Source: Acanthochromis polyacanthus | Taxonomy: Eukaryota; Chordata; Actinopteri; Pomacentridae | DNA: 64,000 bases | Direction: 5' to 3' | Assembly (NCBI RefSeq): GCF_021347895.1 | Contig: NC_067121.1 | Location: 28,445,974 to 28,509,973, forward strand | In this document: one piece after another, positions 50,201 to 61,174 of the stretch | How the letters are laid out: every line of letters starts with the position of its first letter | How positions within the stretch are numbered: position 1 is the stretch's first letter | Made by a program: the position numbers and the translations under genes | Notes under the pieces: model-generated | What the model was told of the DNA's origin: nothing | The model's input: only the letters and a program-made list of their open reading frames with translations | Database searches by the model: none

Positions 50201-52124
50201 TGCACCTACATAATACATACATTAGTGTAACATTTATTTTGTGGAACTGCTTTTCTTTGAGACTTACAGTTTTGCTTTGTCATCTTAAAGTGTCGCCACT
50301 GGGGCTCCACTCTTACATTTTCCTGCAGTAAAAACACATTACAGCCTCAACTTGCATTTGGACCGGTGCTGCGTTCATATTTGCTGGACCGTCTTTTACC
50401 TGCCGGGGCATCAGGGAACAAAATACATCAGATCTTATCTCACGTACTTCACACTCACAGGCAATAAATGTCTTCAGACGGATATATTAGAGACAGTCAT
50501 ATCTTAACCTCCGTCTTTCTTTCACCTTCCTCCCTTCCTCCCCGTCACACTTCACTTGCTCACATCAACAGTTGCTGTAGATGAAAGCTCACAAACATGA
50601 ACATAGACACACACATATATATACACACTGCTGGATATTGATTGAATAAGAGGTGGATCACTTAAGAGCACAGAGTGCTCTACAATAAGATCCTGTCCAG
50701 TCCATCCTGCCCCACACCTACTACTGCGTATTAGCCGCAGTCAGCTTAAAATTCACAGAACCTTAGCCATTCACAATGCAAGAGTCACACCCCTCACACA
50801 GCTGTATATTCAATATTCCCAAATTATCCACACTTAAAACAACAAATTACCAAGACATTACACACAAAGCTGAACCTATTATACAACTGAACAATTAGTA
50901 AACTGAAAGAAAATTCCTAAATCATTTCTTAAAGCAAAAATAATCTAAATGTAGCACTTCCAGCTTCTCGAGTGAGCAAAACAAGCAATTAAAAGATGTC
51001 ACCTCAGGCTTTAGTAAAATAAGAGGCATCTCTCACCAATTTGTAACATTCCATAGACAATTAGCAAATTAAATAATCATCAGAATAATTGCTAGCTGCA
51101 GTCACAAATTCAAATGCTTCTCCCAATGAGAAAACAGAACAGCACACTGTAGTTGGATATGCATCCTGTCTTATATCAGGTGAGGATGAGACGACAAGAT
51201 GGTAGCTTCAGGTTGCCAATGGTAACATGAAGATGTGTCACAGAGGTGTGTGTACAGTATGCGTGGGTGTGTGAGCTGTGGGGTGCACGTCTTGTGTACC
51301 ATTCACACTAATGAATGCACAGATCCCCTTCATCTTGTTTATTTATTTAAGTCTTCTCCCTTGGATACTGTGCTGCTTCAACACAGCATGCTGGCAGCAC
51401 AGTATAGAACCTTTTACTGCTAATTGGGCAGTCTGATTAAAAGATTTCCTCTGCACTGCACAGCTTTTGGAGTTGTCAGACACAGACGCTGATAGAAACT
51501 GGCCGTCCAGTTATTCTTATCTGTTCAGTCAGACCAGACAGCCTCACATGCAGCACTGTGGCATGAAAAGGGGGGGAAAAAAAACACACACACACACACT
51601 GACCTGCCTCTAATCTATACTTTGATGAAATCCCCAACACATATGATGCAACATAAATGTAAAGCTATTTGATTTAAGCAGACAGACATAAACCATATGC
51701 GTCTCATCAGCCATCTATCACAGCTCATGCAGTGCAGAGACACCCCAGTGAACCTCGAAGCCACCAACGCCTTTTTGACCGGAGAGATTTTTTTTTAAAG
51801 GAGGGTGTGTATTGTCATGCACTGCAGCGTTGCAAACAACTATGCATCCACGGGAACTGACAGAGCAGAAACACGCTGAAAAACGAGGGCTTGTCGCATC
51901 AATATCGCACACTCACACAGTGCACACGCAGCGATCGCCGGTTCTGATTAATCACGTTGACGCGGATGAATGAAAAGCGGACTGAGAAAACACAATCGCT
52001 GCCGTGTGAGGATGCGCGGCGTGGCGGTGCATCGGGTGCCGTTGTGTTTCACCCACCTTTTATCCAGACAGCAGATCCACTCCGCCGACGGAGACGAATT
52101 GGGGGACGTCTGCACCGCGACCAT
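26217..52124 (-). CDS. rapgef4: RAPGEF4 (EPAC2), cAMP-activated Rap guanine nucleotide exchange factor
   Basis: Complete gene, 996 residues (human 1,011). Exons: 52124-52057, 48133-47991, 46576-46488, 45509-45363, 39796-39724, 39395-39340, 38543-38437, 38287-38166, 37683-37500, 37012-36928, 35458-35398, 34861-34785, 34305-34159, 33814-33720, 33578-33493, 33030-32952, 31869-31719, 31625-31537, 31445-31418, 31333-31258, 30404-30258, 30023-29926, 29626-29501, 29247-29069, 27780-27690, 27602-27552, 26842-26755, 26658-26594, 26500-26446, 26344-26217. All phases join. Domains: cAMP-binding CNB1 (about 24-149, [16 protein letters not shown]), DEP (about 200-275, [13 protein letters not shown]), CNB2 (about 335-453, [18 protein letters not shown]), REM (about 490-620), Ras-association (about 655-740), CDC25-type GEF (about 745-980, [37 protein letters not shown]). 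It acts at membranes, loading Rap1/Rap2 with GTP on cAMP binding. The start is [20 protein letters not shown]. One intron is U12-type. Confidence 0.97.
27900..28405 (+). mobile_element. Rex1-like LINE 3' fragment
   Basis: In broken plus-strand frames one reads pieces like [21 protein letters not shown] and later [12 protein letters not shown], which resemble the LINE C-terminal blocks LHWLPV, FKILL.TF.ALNG and GDRAFS. The fragment includes a poly(A)-signal-like end (aataaa near 28388). It sits in the rapgef4 intron 27781-29068 and runs directly into a piggyBac-like MITE. Confidence 0.6.
28418..28985 (+). mobile_element. piggyBac-like MITE, family 1, copy E
   Basis: TTAA flanks at 28414-28417 and 28986-28989. 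Starts CCCTCGTCTCATCATGTG and ends GAAGGCAGCAGGAGAG. It contains two successive copies of the central 'accaaaatccatcaaatttt / aaccaaaaccaagcgaattt' segment, making it about 100 bp longer than copy D. Lies in the rapgef4 intron 27781-29068. Confidence 0.83.
31870..32951 (-). other. rapgef4: U12-type (minor spliceosome) AT-AC intron of rapgef4
   Basis: On the minus strand the exon ends ..ATGGCACA and the intron begins ATATCCTTT, the canonical U12 AT-AC donor. It ends ..TGTGCAC, with a branch-site match ACCTTTAAC (plus-strand 31881-31889) about 12 nt before the splice point. No GT..AG alternative keeps the conserved protein. Joining at AT/AC restores MAHYHA, matching human VAHYHA at the REM domain. 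Confidence 0.93.
35459..36927. other. rapgef4 intron with a weak THAP-like remnant
   Basis: Mostly AT-rich. On the plus strand at about 36375-36475 one frame reads [18 protein letters not shown], then HFTL, reminiscent of a THAP zinc-finger middle (FP..xxLRxxW). Upstream Cys residues and downstream His are not in a clean frame. Probably a decayed transposon piece; low certainty. Confidence 0.3.
40037..40079. repeat. (CA)n microsatellite
   Basis: CA run with a few CACG units in rapgef4 intron 4. Confidence 0.95.
40560..40850 (-). promoter_or_regulatory. rapgef4: Candidate internal promoter / untranslated first exon for a short EPAC2 isoform
   Basis: A strong minus-strand donor, CCTCAG before GTGAGTCTG, ends a possible exon at 40560. 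It lies 764 bp upstream of exon 39796-39724, behind purine-rich sequence. Mammals make a short EPAC2 lacking the first cAMP domain from an internal promoter. An exon here would do the same, but it has no in-frame ATG, so translation would begin at a downstream Met. Hypothesis only. Confidence 0.3.
42319..43057. mobile_element. piggyBac-like MITE, family 2, copy 2
   Basis: Left flank TTAA (42315-42318), start CCCTTTGCATGCCAAAACCC. The right end is a decayed ..GATGTTCAGAGAG followed by TGAA. It shares inner blocks such as gccattagtg and aacatgttgattccagattt with the copy ending at 56273. 739 bp, in rapgef4 intron 4. Confidence 0.65.
44953..45026 (-). other. rapgef4: Candidate alternative 74-bp exon in rapgef4 intron 4
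   Basis: Acceptor TTGTTTTTGCAG and donor GTGAGTTGG flank 74 nt with an ATG two bases in. The frame reads [16 protein letters not shown] and ends one base past a codon. That phase fits exon 39395-39340 exactly (giving ..RLTDKDN) if exon 39796-39724 is skipped, but does not fit that skipped exon. I do not recognise the peptide. It could be an isoform-specific start or a chance pairing of splice-like sites. Confidence 0.35.
45510..47990. other. rapgef4: rapgef4 introns 2 and 3
   Basis: Sequence flanking exon 46576-46488. AT-rich with no gene or repeat I can define. Confidence 0.45.
48134..52056. other. rapgef4: rapgef4 intron 1 (3.9 kb)
   Basis: First intron, typical place for enhancers. It contains pyrimidine-rich patches (48840-48960, 49560-49740) and short CA runs (49790-49805, 51580-51600). 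Plus-strand frames at 49019-49411 have no family resemblance. No second gene was seen. Confidence 0.5.
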
Positions 52125-52340
52125 CTTCCCCGGCTGTGTGTCGCTGTGATGGCACCGGAGGAGGCTGCCCGGTTGTCAGTGGTCGTTAATGAATGTAAGC
52201 TCCGGTTGCGCCCCCTCCCCGCCCCTCTGCTTCGAGCTGCCTCACACAACCACAGGCTGCTGCTGATGCTGCCGCCGCCGCCTTCATCCTGGCATGCAGA
52301 TGACTGGTGTCAGTTTGCCTTAATGGGCTGTAGGAGGGTC
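52125..52340 (-). promoter_or_regulatory. rapgef4: rapgef4 5' UTR and GC-rich promoter region
   Basis: Immediately upstream of the ATG at 52124 the sequence becomes G+C- and CpG-rich (GCCGCCGCCG-type runs near 52270), sharply unlike the surrounding AT-rich DNA, as expected for a CpG-island promoter. The transcription start cannot be placed exactly. Confidence 0.55.
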
Positions 52341-52639
52341 AGAACAGCAGCAGTACTGTAGCACTCAGGGCAAGTCCTATGGGGAAAAACACATTAGACT
52401 GGTTATATCATACAGAATATAAATATATCATTTGTTTTAAGATGTTTAACGCATTAACAGTGCAGTACACCCCTGTGCAATAACACACAAATGTCAAACA
52501 ACTCAAAGGTGTATCACCTCTCAACAGCTGCATTACTTCTAGTTGCTCTAATATATAATTAAAATTGCAGGCTTCACCATAGGAGCTCAGTGCAACAAAA
52601 TGCAGTATATCTTTCAATACTGAGATTAAAATCTATCAT

Positions 52640-53450
52640 TTTTAACACATCTTATGTGAACTTTTATTTTGTTCCTCAAGGCATGTTCTGCCATTTTTCA
52701 GAAACTGTTTACATACCTGCTTTTTGTTGGAGGGGTTGTACTGCTCTACTATTTTTTCAAAATACCCCAAAGGTGTTCTGTCAGGTTTTAAGGTGGACCA
52801 CAAACACATGACCAAGTCATACTTGTCACATATTTTCTCTTCTTGTGTGCTTTTGGTAGTGTGTTGTAGATTATTTTGCTGGAATATTCATCCTCTGTCA
52901 AGCTTCTGGAGACCGGGAGTAATCTTGTCTGACAGTACTTTGGTATATCTGCTGGCATTAATGTGATAATCCATAAGTTTTTGGGGGTTTTTTGCACTCT
53001 TGTGGCACCATAAAATTACTCTCCCACCTCCATGCTTCACTGTCAGGACTGTGCATTCACTGTAGTAGTCTTGGTTCATGCCAAACATGCTGGACCCAAT
53101 CTGAGCTGAACTAATTTATCTTGGTCTCATTTGACCTAAAAGTATACTCCAAATATTTAATCAGATTTCTTTTCATGTTCTTTAGTAAAGTGTCAACTTG
53201 CAGTTTTTTGCTCGACAGTAAATAAGATGCTTCTCTAGGACGCCTTCCAAGAAGTTATGCGGTGTTCTTCATACTATCTGAGCAGTCACAGAATCTCTGA
53301 TTAGTGGTCTGATGACTTGTTCTCTACCTCCCGATTACTGCTGTAGCTGAGGTACCAGGGTTGTTAGCCGGTCAGTAATCTTCCTGTACCCTTTTGCATT
53401 TTGGGGGAGTCAATCAGATTATCGTAATTCCTCTGGTAATTCTTCTCCAT
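52640..53450 (-). pseudogene. Degraded Tc1/mariner-type transposase
   Basis: Minus-strand frame 53088-52888 reads MFGMNQDYYSECTVLTVKHG followed by GGRVILW, matching the Tc1 catalytic-domain block VKHGGGSVMVWG. Downstream pieces (about 52790-52880) resemble the DNDPKHTSK region with frame changes. Multiple breaks; no intact gene. Lies about 0.6 kb upstream of rapgef4. Confidence 0.65.
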
Positions 53451-55534
53451 GTGGAGCCATGATGCAGACATGCAGAGAGGCAAAGACAGGGACAGGTCAT
53501 TTTCTAATCATGTTCACGCAATTAGGATAATTGGAAATCACAGCTGTCCTGAATTTTTTTGGGATCACAGGTTTTCTAACTTGTGTTGCAGTGATTGCAG
53601 GTTCTACTTTAGAGACATTTTTTATTGCAGTCTAAATGGTTTATTTTTGGTTGTTCATAAAAGGAAAATATTTCACTAATATCTTTGAGTAGTGATACAG
53701 TTTTGAATCAGTTGACGGGGAGTGTACTGCCTTCTTCGGCATAATGAACATTTCAGACCTACAATAACATCTGGGTCATATACAAAATGATGAATACAAA
53801 ATCTAACACGAACACTATTTCTGGAAAAAAAAACTTCATCACCATGAATACTACAAAGGAATAAAACAACAAATGGTTTAAAACAACAGTGCATTTGTAC
53901 GAGTGAAACACAGAAGGAAAGGAATCTGGGGAATCGTGATTACAAGGGTTCTCCCAACTGCCCCTCATTTAGACCAAAATGCTTTTTAAATAGCTCTGTG
54001 GCTCATCTTGTGTCATCCTAGGGCAAAAAGTAACCCTTACATTTAAAAAAAAAAAAATTAAACAAGCAAGCCATAGTTTGTACAGAGTGACTGGGATCCT
54101 ATTATTACATCAAAATGTAAACTTTCAACATGGGAGATCCACAAGCGCGATTTGTAAGTGCTGCTTAAATGACAATCTCAAATGTTGGCAGTAATTCAGA
54201 AATAATTGCATCAAACTGCAGATGCACTTGTGATGGCATTTGGTTTTCTTATGGAAACATAGCAAATATAATGGAAGGTGAAAATTATATTGCATGTCAC
54301 AAAAGTGGTTAAACCAGTCTATGGTATGTCCAGCTTCTCAGGATGGCTTTGCTAACTCTTAATATTTGTTCAAGATTGCCAGCGATACAGAAAACCCAAA
54401 GTGGCATGCATCATTTCTGTGTCTATTTAGGTTCAGATAAATAACATAAGATTAATAATACCAGATATGCAACCTCTATACATTGATATACAACCAAGCA
54501 CTGTATCATAATATGCATTTATATTCTTGGCAAAACTAACATAATGAAAAACACTGTGATGCAAAAGGAGGCGAGGAGCCAAATCAGAGCATTTTCAGAA
54601 TTCAGCCGGCCACATGAGACAAGATGGCATAGATGAGCTGCATTTGAACACCGTTTCTGTATTCGATAGCTTTAATGTGTCTAAAAAGATCAGTGCAAGA
54701 TGCCTTGCGTGAAATTATATAGAAACAGCAACAAAGTAGTGTTAGTTTCACTTGTTTTGCTTCAAACCAAGTGATGGGGGAGCGGCGGCAGCAGCAGCAG
54801 CAGGGATGCAGACTGTCACAACCATGACTGCAGCCACCGCAGCAAAGAGAGGGAGGAAGAGAGGGAGGGTAGATAAAGAGGAGCAGAGAGGTTTTGAGCA
54901 TCCAATAGTGCCGAAAAACATATGTGAAAACAGGGAGAGGATAACAGAGAGGAAGGAGAACAGAAGGTGCAAGAGGAATATAGGGATTTACTGTTCATTG
55001 TCTGCACTGGAAAAGCAAGGCGGGTCAAAACAGAAAGACAAGGGCAACAGTTGTTTGTAACATGATAAATGAGACAAGGGATGCAGGAGAATGCATTACT
55101 GTTATATCTCAACCTCCTCACAACTCAGACCCTCTTCTATTTCCTCTATCCTGCACACAGACAACCCTAAAGTTATTAGTTCTACTGCATCAGGTGAAAT
55201 CCATTGTGAGAATGTGTGCAACTGTTGTAATTGTGTGTGGATGTGTGTGTGTGTCAGTTTACGCTCACCCTACTGCATCTGTTTGAAATGGCACTTCAAC
55301 ACGCTTGACTGTAATACTGGAGGGCGATTGAGCAAGTTTTCAGCCGACTGTTAAAATTACGTGTGTCAGTGCCAGCTGTCTCACAAAGGCTAAATGTTTT
55401 ATTTTTAACAAGTCTTTTATTTGGAAAATAACTAATGTTAAATTACTATTGCAAAAGAAATATAAAGGCGCTTAATTTTATGTACACCAGACAGTATAAA
55501 TGTTTCAACTTATGACAATGTGGAATAATGTTAA
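53451..55534. other. Intergenic sequence between rapgef4 and ppp1r9
   Basis: No gene recognised. A GCA/GCG trinucleotide stretch near 54780-54800 makes a poly-alanine frame that I do not consider coding. Confidence 0.45.
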
Positions 55535-56273
55535 AGGTAATCAGTGTACAGATCGCACCACAAAAACCCATTTATGATTTGATTTAACACTGAACTAACT
55601 CCAAAACTAGACAATGGGTTTGACGTACGTCATTTTTAAAAGGAAAAAAATCCTAAATTTCACAAGAAGGAATCATTAGATTTGTTAACTTTCTGACAGT
55701 CCTTGCAGTTCACCAAAACAAATCTGTGCTTAAAATTGTGATATTTTTCAAAATCTGTTTATTCTATATCTAATTTAAAAATAGCTTCAAATAAAGCCTT
55801 TACAACAAACAAATTCTGTGGAAAAAAAAAAACAAACATTCTGCACTTCTTGACACGACCCTGAAGCCATTAGTGACCCAGATGCAACCAACAGCGATGT
55901 AACAAAAATTCAGGGACTTTTTGCCTAAACTGGATTGAACTGCAGTAGAGCAGACAGAGGAAAAGAATGAGAATAAATTATAAATGCAAGTAGTAAGATA
56001 TCTACAGTATGTAGAGCCGCCTTTTTTTCAGTAGTATTGGTAATGGCTGGGAACATGTTGAATCCAGATTTTTACAATTACTGTATAACAAATAAGGAGT
56101 AATTGTTCATTTTTCGATTTGTGAAATTCTAAATGTGTCATACTGCAAAAAAGAAAAGTAATTCTCTCCTTCAGAATTTGGTTGTTTATACAAAGTTGCA
56201 ACACTTTATATTGCAATAAAAAATAAGCTCACAGTGAGTAAAAATGCCCAGAAACTGCTTTCGATGCGGAGGG
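55535..56273. mobile_element. piggyBac-like MITE, family 2, copy 3
   Basis: The right end ..TTCGATGCGGAGGG is followed by TTAA (56274-56277). The left end is decayed, taken at TTAA 55531-55534, which gives exactly the 739 bp of the copy at 42319. Shared inner blocks include gccattagtgacc, acaaaaattcaggga and aacatgttgaatccagattt. Confidence 0.6.
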
Positions 56274-57615
56274 TTAACGAGGAAAAAGTTTTACTTGTGA
56301 AAGTTTTGACTACTTAGACGGATGCAAATAAGAAAATAAATATGTATGCACATCTGAGGCCCCTGAAGGATAAAAATATCTACACCTGGGTTCTTCCAAA
56401 TCACATCACGGCATGATGAAGACTGTTCTTTTTTTAAATCAGGCTTGGCAATGACAAAAACTGAATCCATAACTCTGTCGGATGAGCTCTACAAACTCAT
56501 CGACAACTGGATGACAGAATCTACATAGAGGATTATATCATTATCACTGATGCTGTTAAAATGATAAATGTGCAGTACACACATCTAGGCACACAGTGGC
56601 AGTATCATTGTTTTCAGATTTATGGAAGCACACACACTTGAGCTATAAAAACTGCTATAAAGAGGCACGTTACACCAACTCACTACACTCATATAAACTA
56701 ACTTTGCAGAGCTACATCGAGCTCTGCTCATTAAACTACAGACTTGCGCGTTCATCCCAGCCACGAGCCGAGTAAAGGGAGCGTGCATGTCTGCATTTAA
56801 ATGTTCAGAGGATTCAATGCAATTCCCTCGTGAAACTAGGGAACTCTAAATATGGCTGAGTGAACAGATAACCATATGGGGCATGACCGTCTGCCAAATG
56901 CAGCCTACATGACAACACACTCAGAGCACACACAGCTGATATCAACTCTCAGACAGTACAGACAGCATCTGTCCTTTTTGTAATTTGACAGTGTCAGTCT
57001 AGTAGCATTTCATTAAAACAGGATTTAAAGGTATAATCTCTAGAGCCACGCAGATGCTGGGTGTTTGAGCAATACCACAATCAATAATAAGTTTAAATAT
57101 TCTTTCAAACGCATGCGCAATATTTCATTCAATCTGTGCTGTTCACATGGAAATATAAACAATGTAGTTATAACGATCACTAAATTGTTGTTTTAAAAGA
57201 TTGTCAAGATATGCGAGGTGTGGAAAATAAAGTTGTCAGTGCTCTCTGTTGGATTACAGTAGTACTGATTGTGTGGCAAAAACAACATCAACTTTCTGTA
57301 TATGTTGCTCTGATTCTAATAGAATAAAAAGAGACAGCACAGCGAATGGGTTGGTGGTGACAAATTCTAGGTCGCCAGAGAGAAACGAACACCAATCTAA
57401 TAATTCTCAGTAGAAGGTGTGGTTCACCAAAAGGGGGACAGTTTCATACCTGCACCCCCACCATCACTCCATCTGTAACACAACACATCAATACTATAAC
57501 TATGCAATACAATAGCGGAAGAAGTACTCAGGTCCCACAAATAGCACACTGTGAAAATACTCAACTACAAGCAAATGAATTATCAGGAGGAAAAATACTT
57601 AAAGTATCAAATGTA

Positions 57616-58274
57616 TACTGACAGTCAATAGAAACTTTGATGTAGAAATGTAATTCTACTTGTAGGGGGGTTGTAATTATTCATTGTGGATTTACTGATG
57701 ATCTAGTGCCCTGGTAGTTGAGATAATGATGAGTTGTCATTTTGTCATGATTCATTGCACATGGGTTGGTCACTTTGCAAAAGTGAACCAAATACACACC
57801 AAGCAATACTCAGTGAGTATCTGCACAATTTGAGAATGGGTTTTGAAGGCCTATTTAAAGGCCACCATTGTTAGTCCAGTGAACAGCATCATGCCGCGTC
57901 TATCACATGAACAACGTCTCCGGGCACTGGGTATGGTGGAGGCCGGTTTGAGCTACAGTGATGTAGCCAGGCGTATGGGCTGTTCCCAACCCACAATCAG
58001 AAGCCTGGTCCAAAGCATGTGCCGACGGATTGCTGCCTGCATCGAAGAAAATGGAGGCCATACTCGGTATTGGCTGTTGTGACTTTGTGTTTGGCAGGTG
58101 GCGTTTTCTTTAGTGAAATTCTTTATTTTGAAATCATTCTTGAAACTTTAGATTTTTGTTTCTGTATGCCAATATGCTAAACAAATGATTCATATGAAGA
58201 AAATCCAGTTTCGGGCTTCAAAATAAAAATTATGTTGAAAACTATGGTCTCAAAGTTTCTATTGACTGTCAGTG
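57616..58274 (+). mobile_element. Non-autonomous Tc1-like element with intact TIRs
   Basis: Flanked by TA at 57614-57615 and 58275-58276. Inverted ends of about 26 bp begin (C/T)ACTGACAGTCAATAGAAA at the left and finish as the complement at the right. An internally deleted transposase ORF (57891-58082) remains. The near-identity of the arms suggests recent activity. Confidence 0.88.
57891..58082 (+). pseudogene. Internally deleted Tc1-like transposase
   Basis: Starts MPRLSHEQRLRALGMVEAGL and carries a helix-turn-helix (SYSDVARRMGCSQPTIR, about residues 21-37). It then jumps to the family's C-terminal end (CRRRI-like CRRIAACIEENGGHTRYW). The DDE catalytic domain is gone. 63 codons. It could still bind the terminal repeats if expressed. 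Confidence 0.8.
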
Positions 58275-59849
58275 TACTTATAACTATTCTGACAGGGAAA
58301 TGTCCACTGATGTAGATGCTTCAGGTTGAGCGGATTTGAACTTTTATGAGCTCAGAAAAAAAATACTTTTTTTCAGCTTTGTCACAAAGTAATTTAGAGC
58401 AAGTGGAAGAAGCAGGACAATCTTCATATCTCAAAAAAGCATAAAATTGTTCAGTTTATTGTCAAAATACAAAGGTTTTCACAAATCAACAAGGGTGTGA
58501 AAAATTGTAACTTGAAAACCAACTAGAGCAGTTTGAGACAAATGTAGGGGAATAAAAAAATACTCTAGTGCAGGAGACAAAGCTGCACAAAATGGAAAGC
58601 GTGCATGTGTGTCGTCATGGCGATCTCTGCCTAAATTGTAAAATGTGTGATGTTGAGGAGGCTAGAGCAGAAACTTCAGTAAAAGTCAAGGTGACCTGCT
58701 GCTGGTGAGAGAAATGTGAGTCGAAGGTTATGTCAGTACACACAGATCCCTGTATTTCTCATCTTACCCACCATCATTCAGAAATACTGCTGAGTTAAAT
58801 AGAAGGGACTTGCTGTTATCCCACAGCACTCATCATACCTGGGATTTACCCTTTTCTCTACCTGTACAGCTCCATTCACTCCCAGAGTAATTCATGTTTC
58901 TACTGCTCCTCACATCTCAGGTAAAATGCCTCGGCTTCATTCTTTGCCTCCATCTACTCCACCTCACTCACTTTCTTGCATCTTCTCCCTCTCTAAATTT
59001 ACTTGGCCACCCACCCCGACATCACTCCTTCAATTTCCATCTCGACTTCAATTCACTTTCCCTCCCCTCCCTTCCCCTCCCTCTCCTGGTTAGCCTCATT
59101 CAGAAGAAAGCTTTTGTGATTGGCTAGTATTTATATCAACTAGGTCCCAGTGCCACCTGGGACAATGGTCTCCAGTCAGATCCAGGTCACACTGAGCAGA
59201 ACCATTTCACGGCTCTGCACGGATCAGTCCAGTCCAGCGGAGTCCAGTCCGGTTCGGTCCACCTGCCACACAAGGCAGCCTCACAGACAGACAAAGGTAC
59301 TGCACCGACTCACCAACAGGCAGGTAGGCAGACACACACACACATCAGCAGGTGCTGCATCACTGCCATCACTTGCCTCACACAGACACACACAGGTAGG
59401 TGGTGGGAGATCTGGCTCACTGCACTAACCTGCATCATGCACACAGGTGAATATTCAGCCCAGGAGAGGCTCTGCTAGAGTGATACTGGTTTCCACAGCA
59501 GACAGCAACGCTGGCAGTGATGCTGGGAAACAGGTAGAGGTAAGTGAATGCACCATTTACCTGCATGCTTGGTAGAAGTTAATGGCGTTTTATGGTCAAT
59601 ATGTGAAGCAAACATAGTAATCAGTGGCAACTTTAGAGAGAGGAAGCAACAAAAGCAGTGTGTGTTATTGGAGATAGCATCATTAGCACAACTCAATGGT
59701 CATGATGTACCACAACAGCAACAGTGACAGGCTCGAGTGGGGAAAACGTTAAAGCTTCCTACTGGACGTAAACACATTACAGGGCAAATGTTACTATTGG
59801 CTCGTTAGATGTAGGCTGCCTTGCCCCGGGGATGGGACCCAGTCACCGT
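58275..59849. other. Intergenic / upstream region of ppp1r9
   Basis: Pyrimidine-rich stretch at 58980-59090, then sequence with short CA runs near 59333. No gene recognised. Confidence 0.4.
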
Positions 59850-60001
59850 CGCTGCTTCACGGTTACTGGAGTAGTTTACACAGGATTACTGGGGGATAAT
59901 CCATTTACAGTATTTAGAGACATGAGTCGCCATCTGTCTGCATTTATCTCAGCGAGGGAGCCGCCGGTAACGACCGACTGCAACCCGACAACACTTTTAC
60001 G
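59850..60001 (+). other. Candidate untranslated first exon of the PPP1R9 gene
   Basis: Sequence with modest CpG content ending ..ACACTTTTACG before GTAAGAAG, a near-consensus donor at 60002. The next acceptor (AATCTTTCAG, 60871-60880) begins the coding exon. The 5' boundary is a guess. Confidence 0.45.
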
Positions 60002-61174
60002 GTAAGAAGAAACAGACATTGTGAGGGAAAACAGCTACCGTTAAAATGTGCTCGGTAAATATTCCGGCAAACTCACCGTGGTTGAAGCTATATATACAGT
60101 CTATGGGTTGAAGTCGGCGACCTTTAAACTGCGCGCGCACTCAGGCCAGGACGGCTATTTGCTGCCTTCAAGTGCTGCCGTAAACTCTGGCACTGACTCT
60201 CAGCTCTAGTTCGTTTTTTCCGCCAGTTTTAGTCAGAGTGAGTCAAGTGTAATATCATAGAAAAATGAGTGCTGTTGGAGTGTTATCTGAGATATTCCTG
60301 GCTAACGTTATGAGAAGCTGTGAAAGGAAAGCTTAAGGTTCGTTTGCTAATTAATTTAGCTAGTTGCGTAAACAACAACAGTGCGCCTTCAAGCCAGCTC
60401 CTGGTAGTTGTTTGACTCATAATACCAAAATATTACAACAGAATAAACTTATTCAGACATAGAATGTGTCAGCTTAACAAATTATGAGTACTGTAAGTAG
60501 TGTAAGTGAAAGTAATGCAAATTTTAAAAATCGCATATTTACCGTGCTACTGTATGGTGCACCCTCCCGCTGTCCGCCCAAACGTGAACGCGTACGTAGT
60601 CATTAACTTAATTGCGGACACCTGTGCCAATTAGCTGTGTAACAGAACATCTGCGTGAGTACACCTTAAAATGCTGGTTTTAACTCTGGCATGGAGCTGG
60701 AAATCAGAAACGGGCAGTTTGTCTCGGTTGTAACTGAGGTTTGAGGAGTTTGAGGGGTGAATCTGAATTGATTGCAATTGGGCAAAGAGGGTGCATACTG
60801 GCCTATGTCTGACTGACCTGCAAGAACATGCCATGTCAACTTAACTATTGCTTTGAACCGACTTTTTCTCAATCTTTCAGGAGGTATTTTGCTGTGCTGA
60901 AGGTGATTTGAAGACTATATATCTGAAAACCGCCTGATGACAATGACATTTCCACATCAAGTCCTGCCAGCTGTTGACGCCAGGCCTATGCAGTAAACTC
61001 TTTAAACACCAGCTTTGTTATCAAGCACTTCTTGCCTTATTGCAACCATTCCACTGTACCAGCAAACCCTCCCAACATTATCTACCTGTTCAGGTGCTTT
61101 CCTTCCCTGTGAAAACCTTTCCCTCAGCTTCACTACAGTCTTTTTTTCTCACTTAAGAAAACTTTCATTCCCAA

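Noticed and set aside
51957..52361. 134-codon plus-strand ORF
   Set aside because: Lies antisense to the rapgef4 first exon and its GC-rich promoter; no family resemblance.
54752..55060. Plus-strand ORF with a poly-alanine run
   Set aside because: Trinucleotide repeat composition, no homology seen, and no splice or promoter context.
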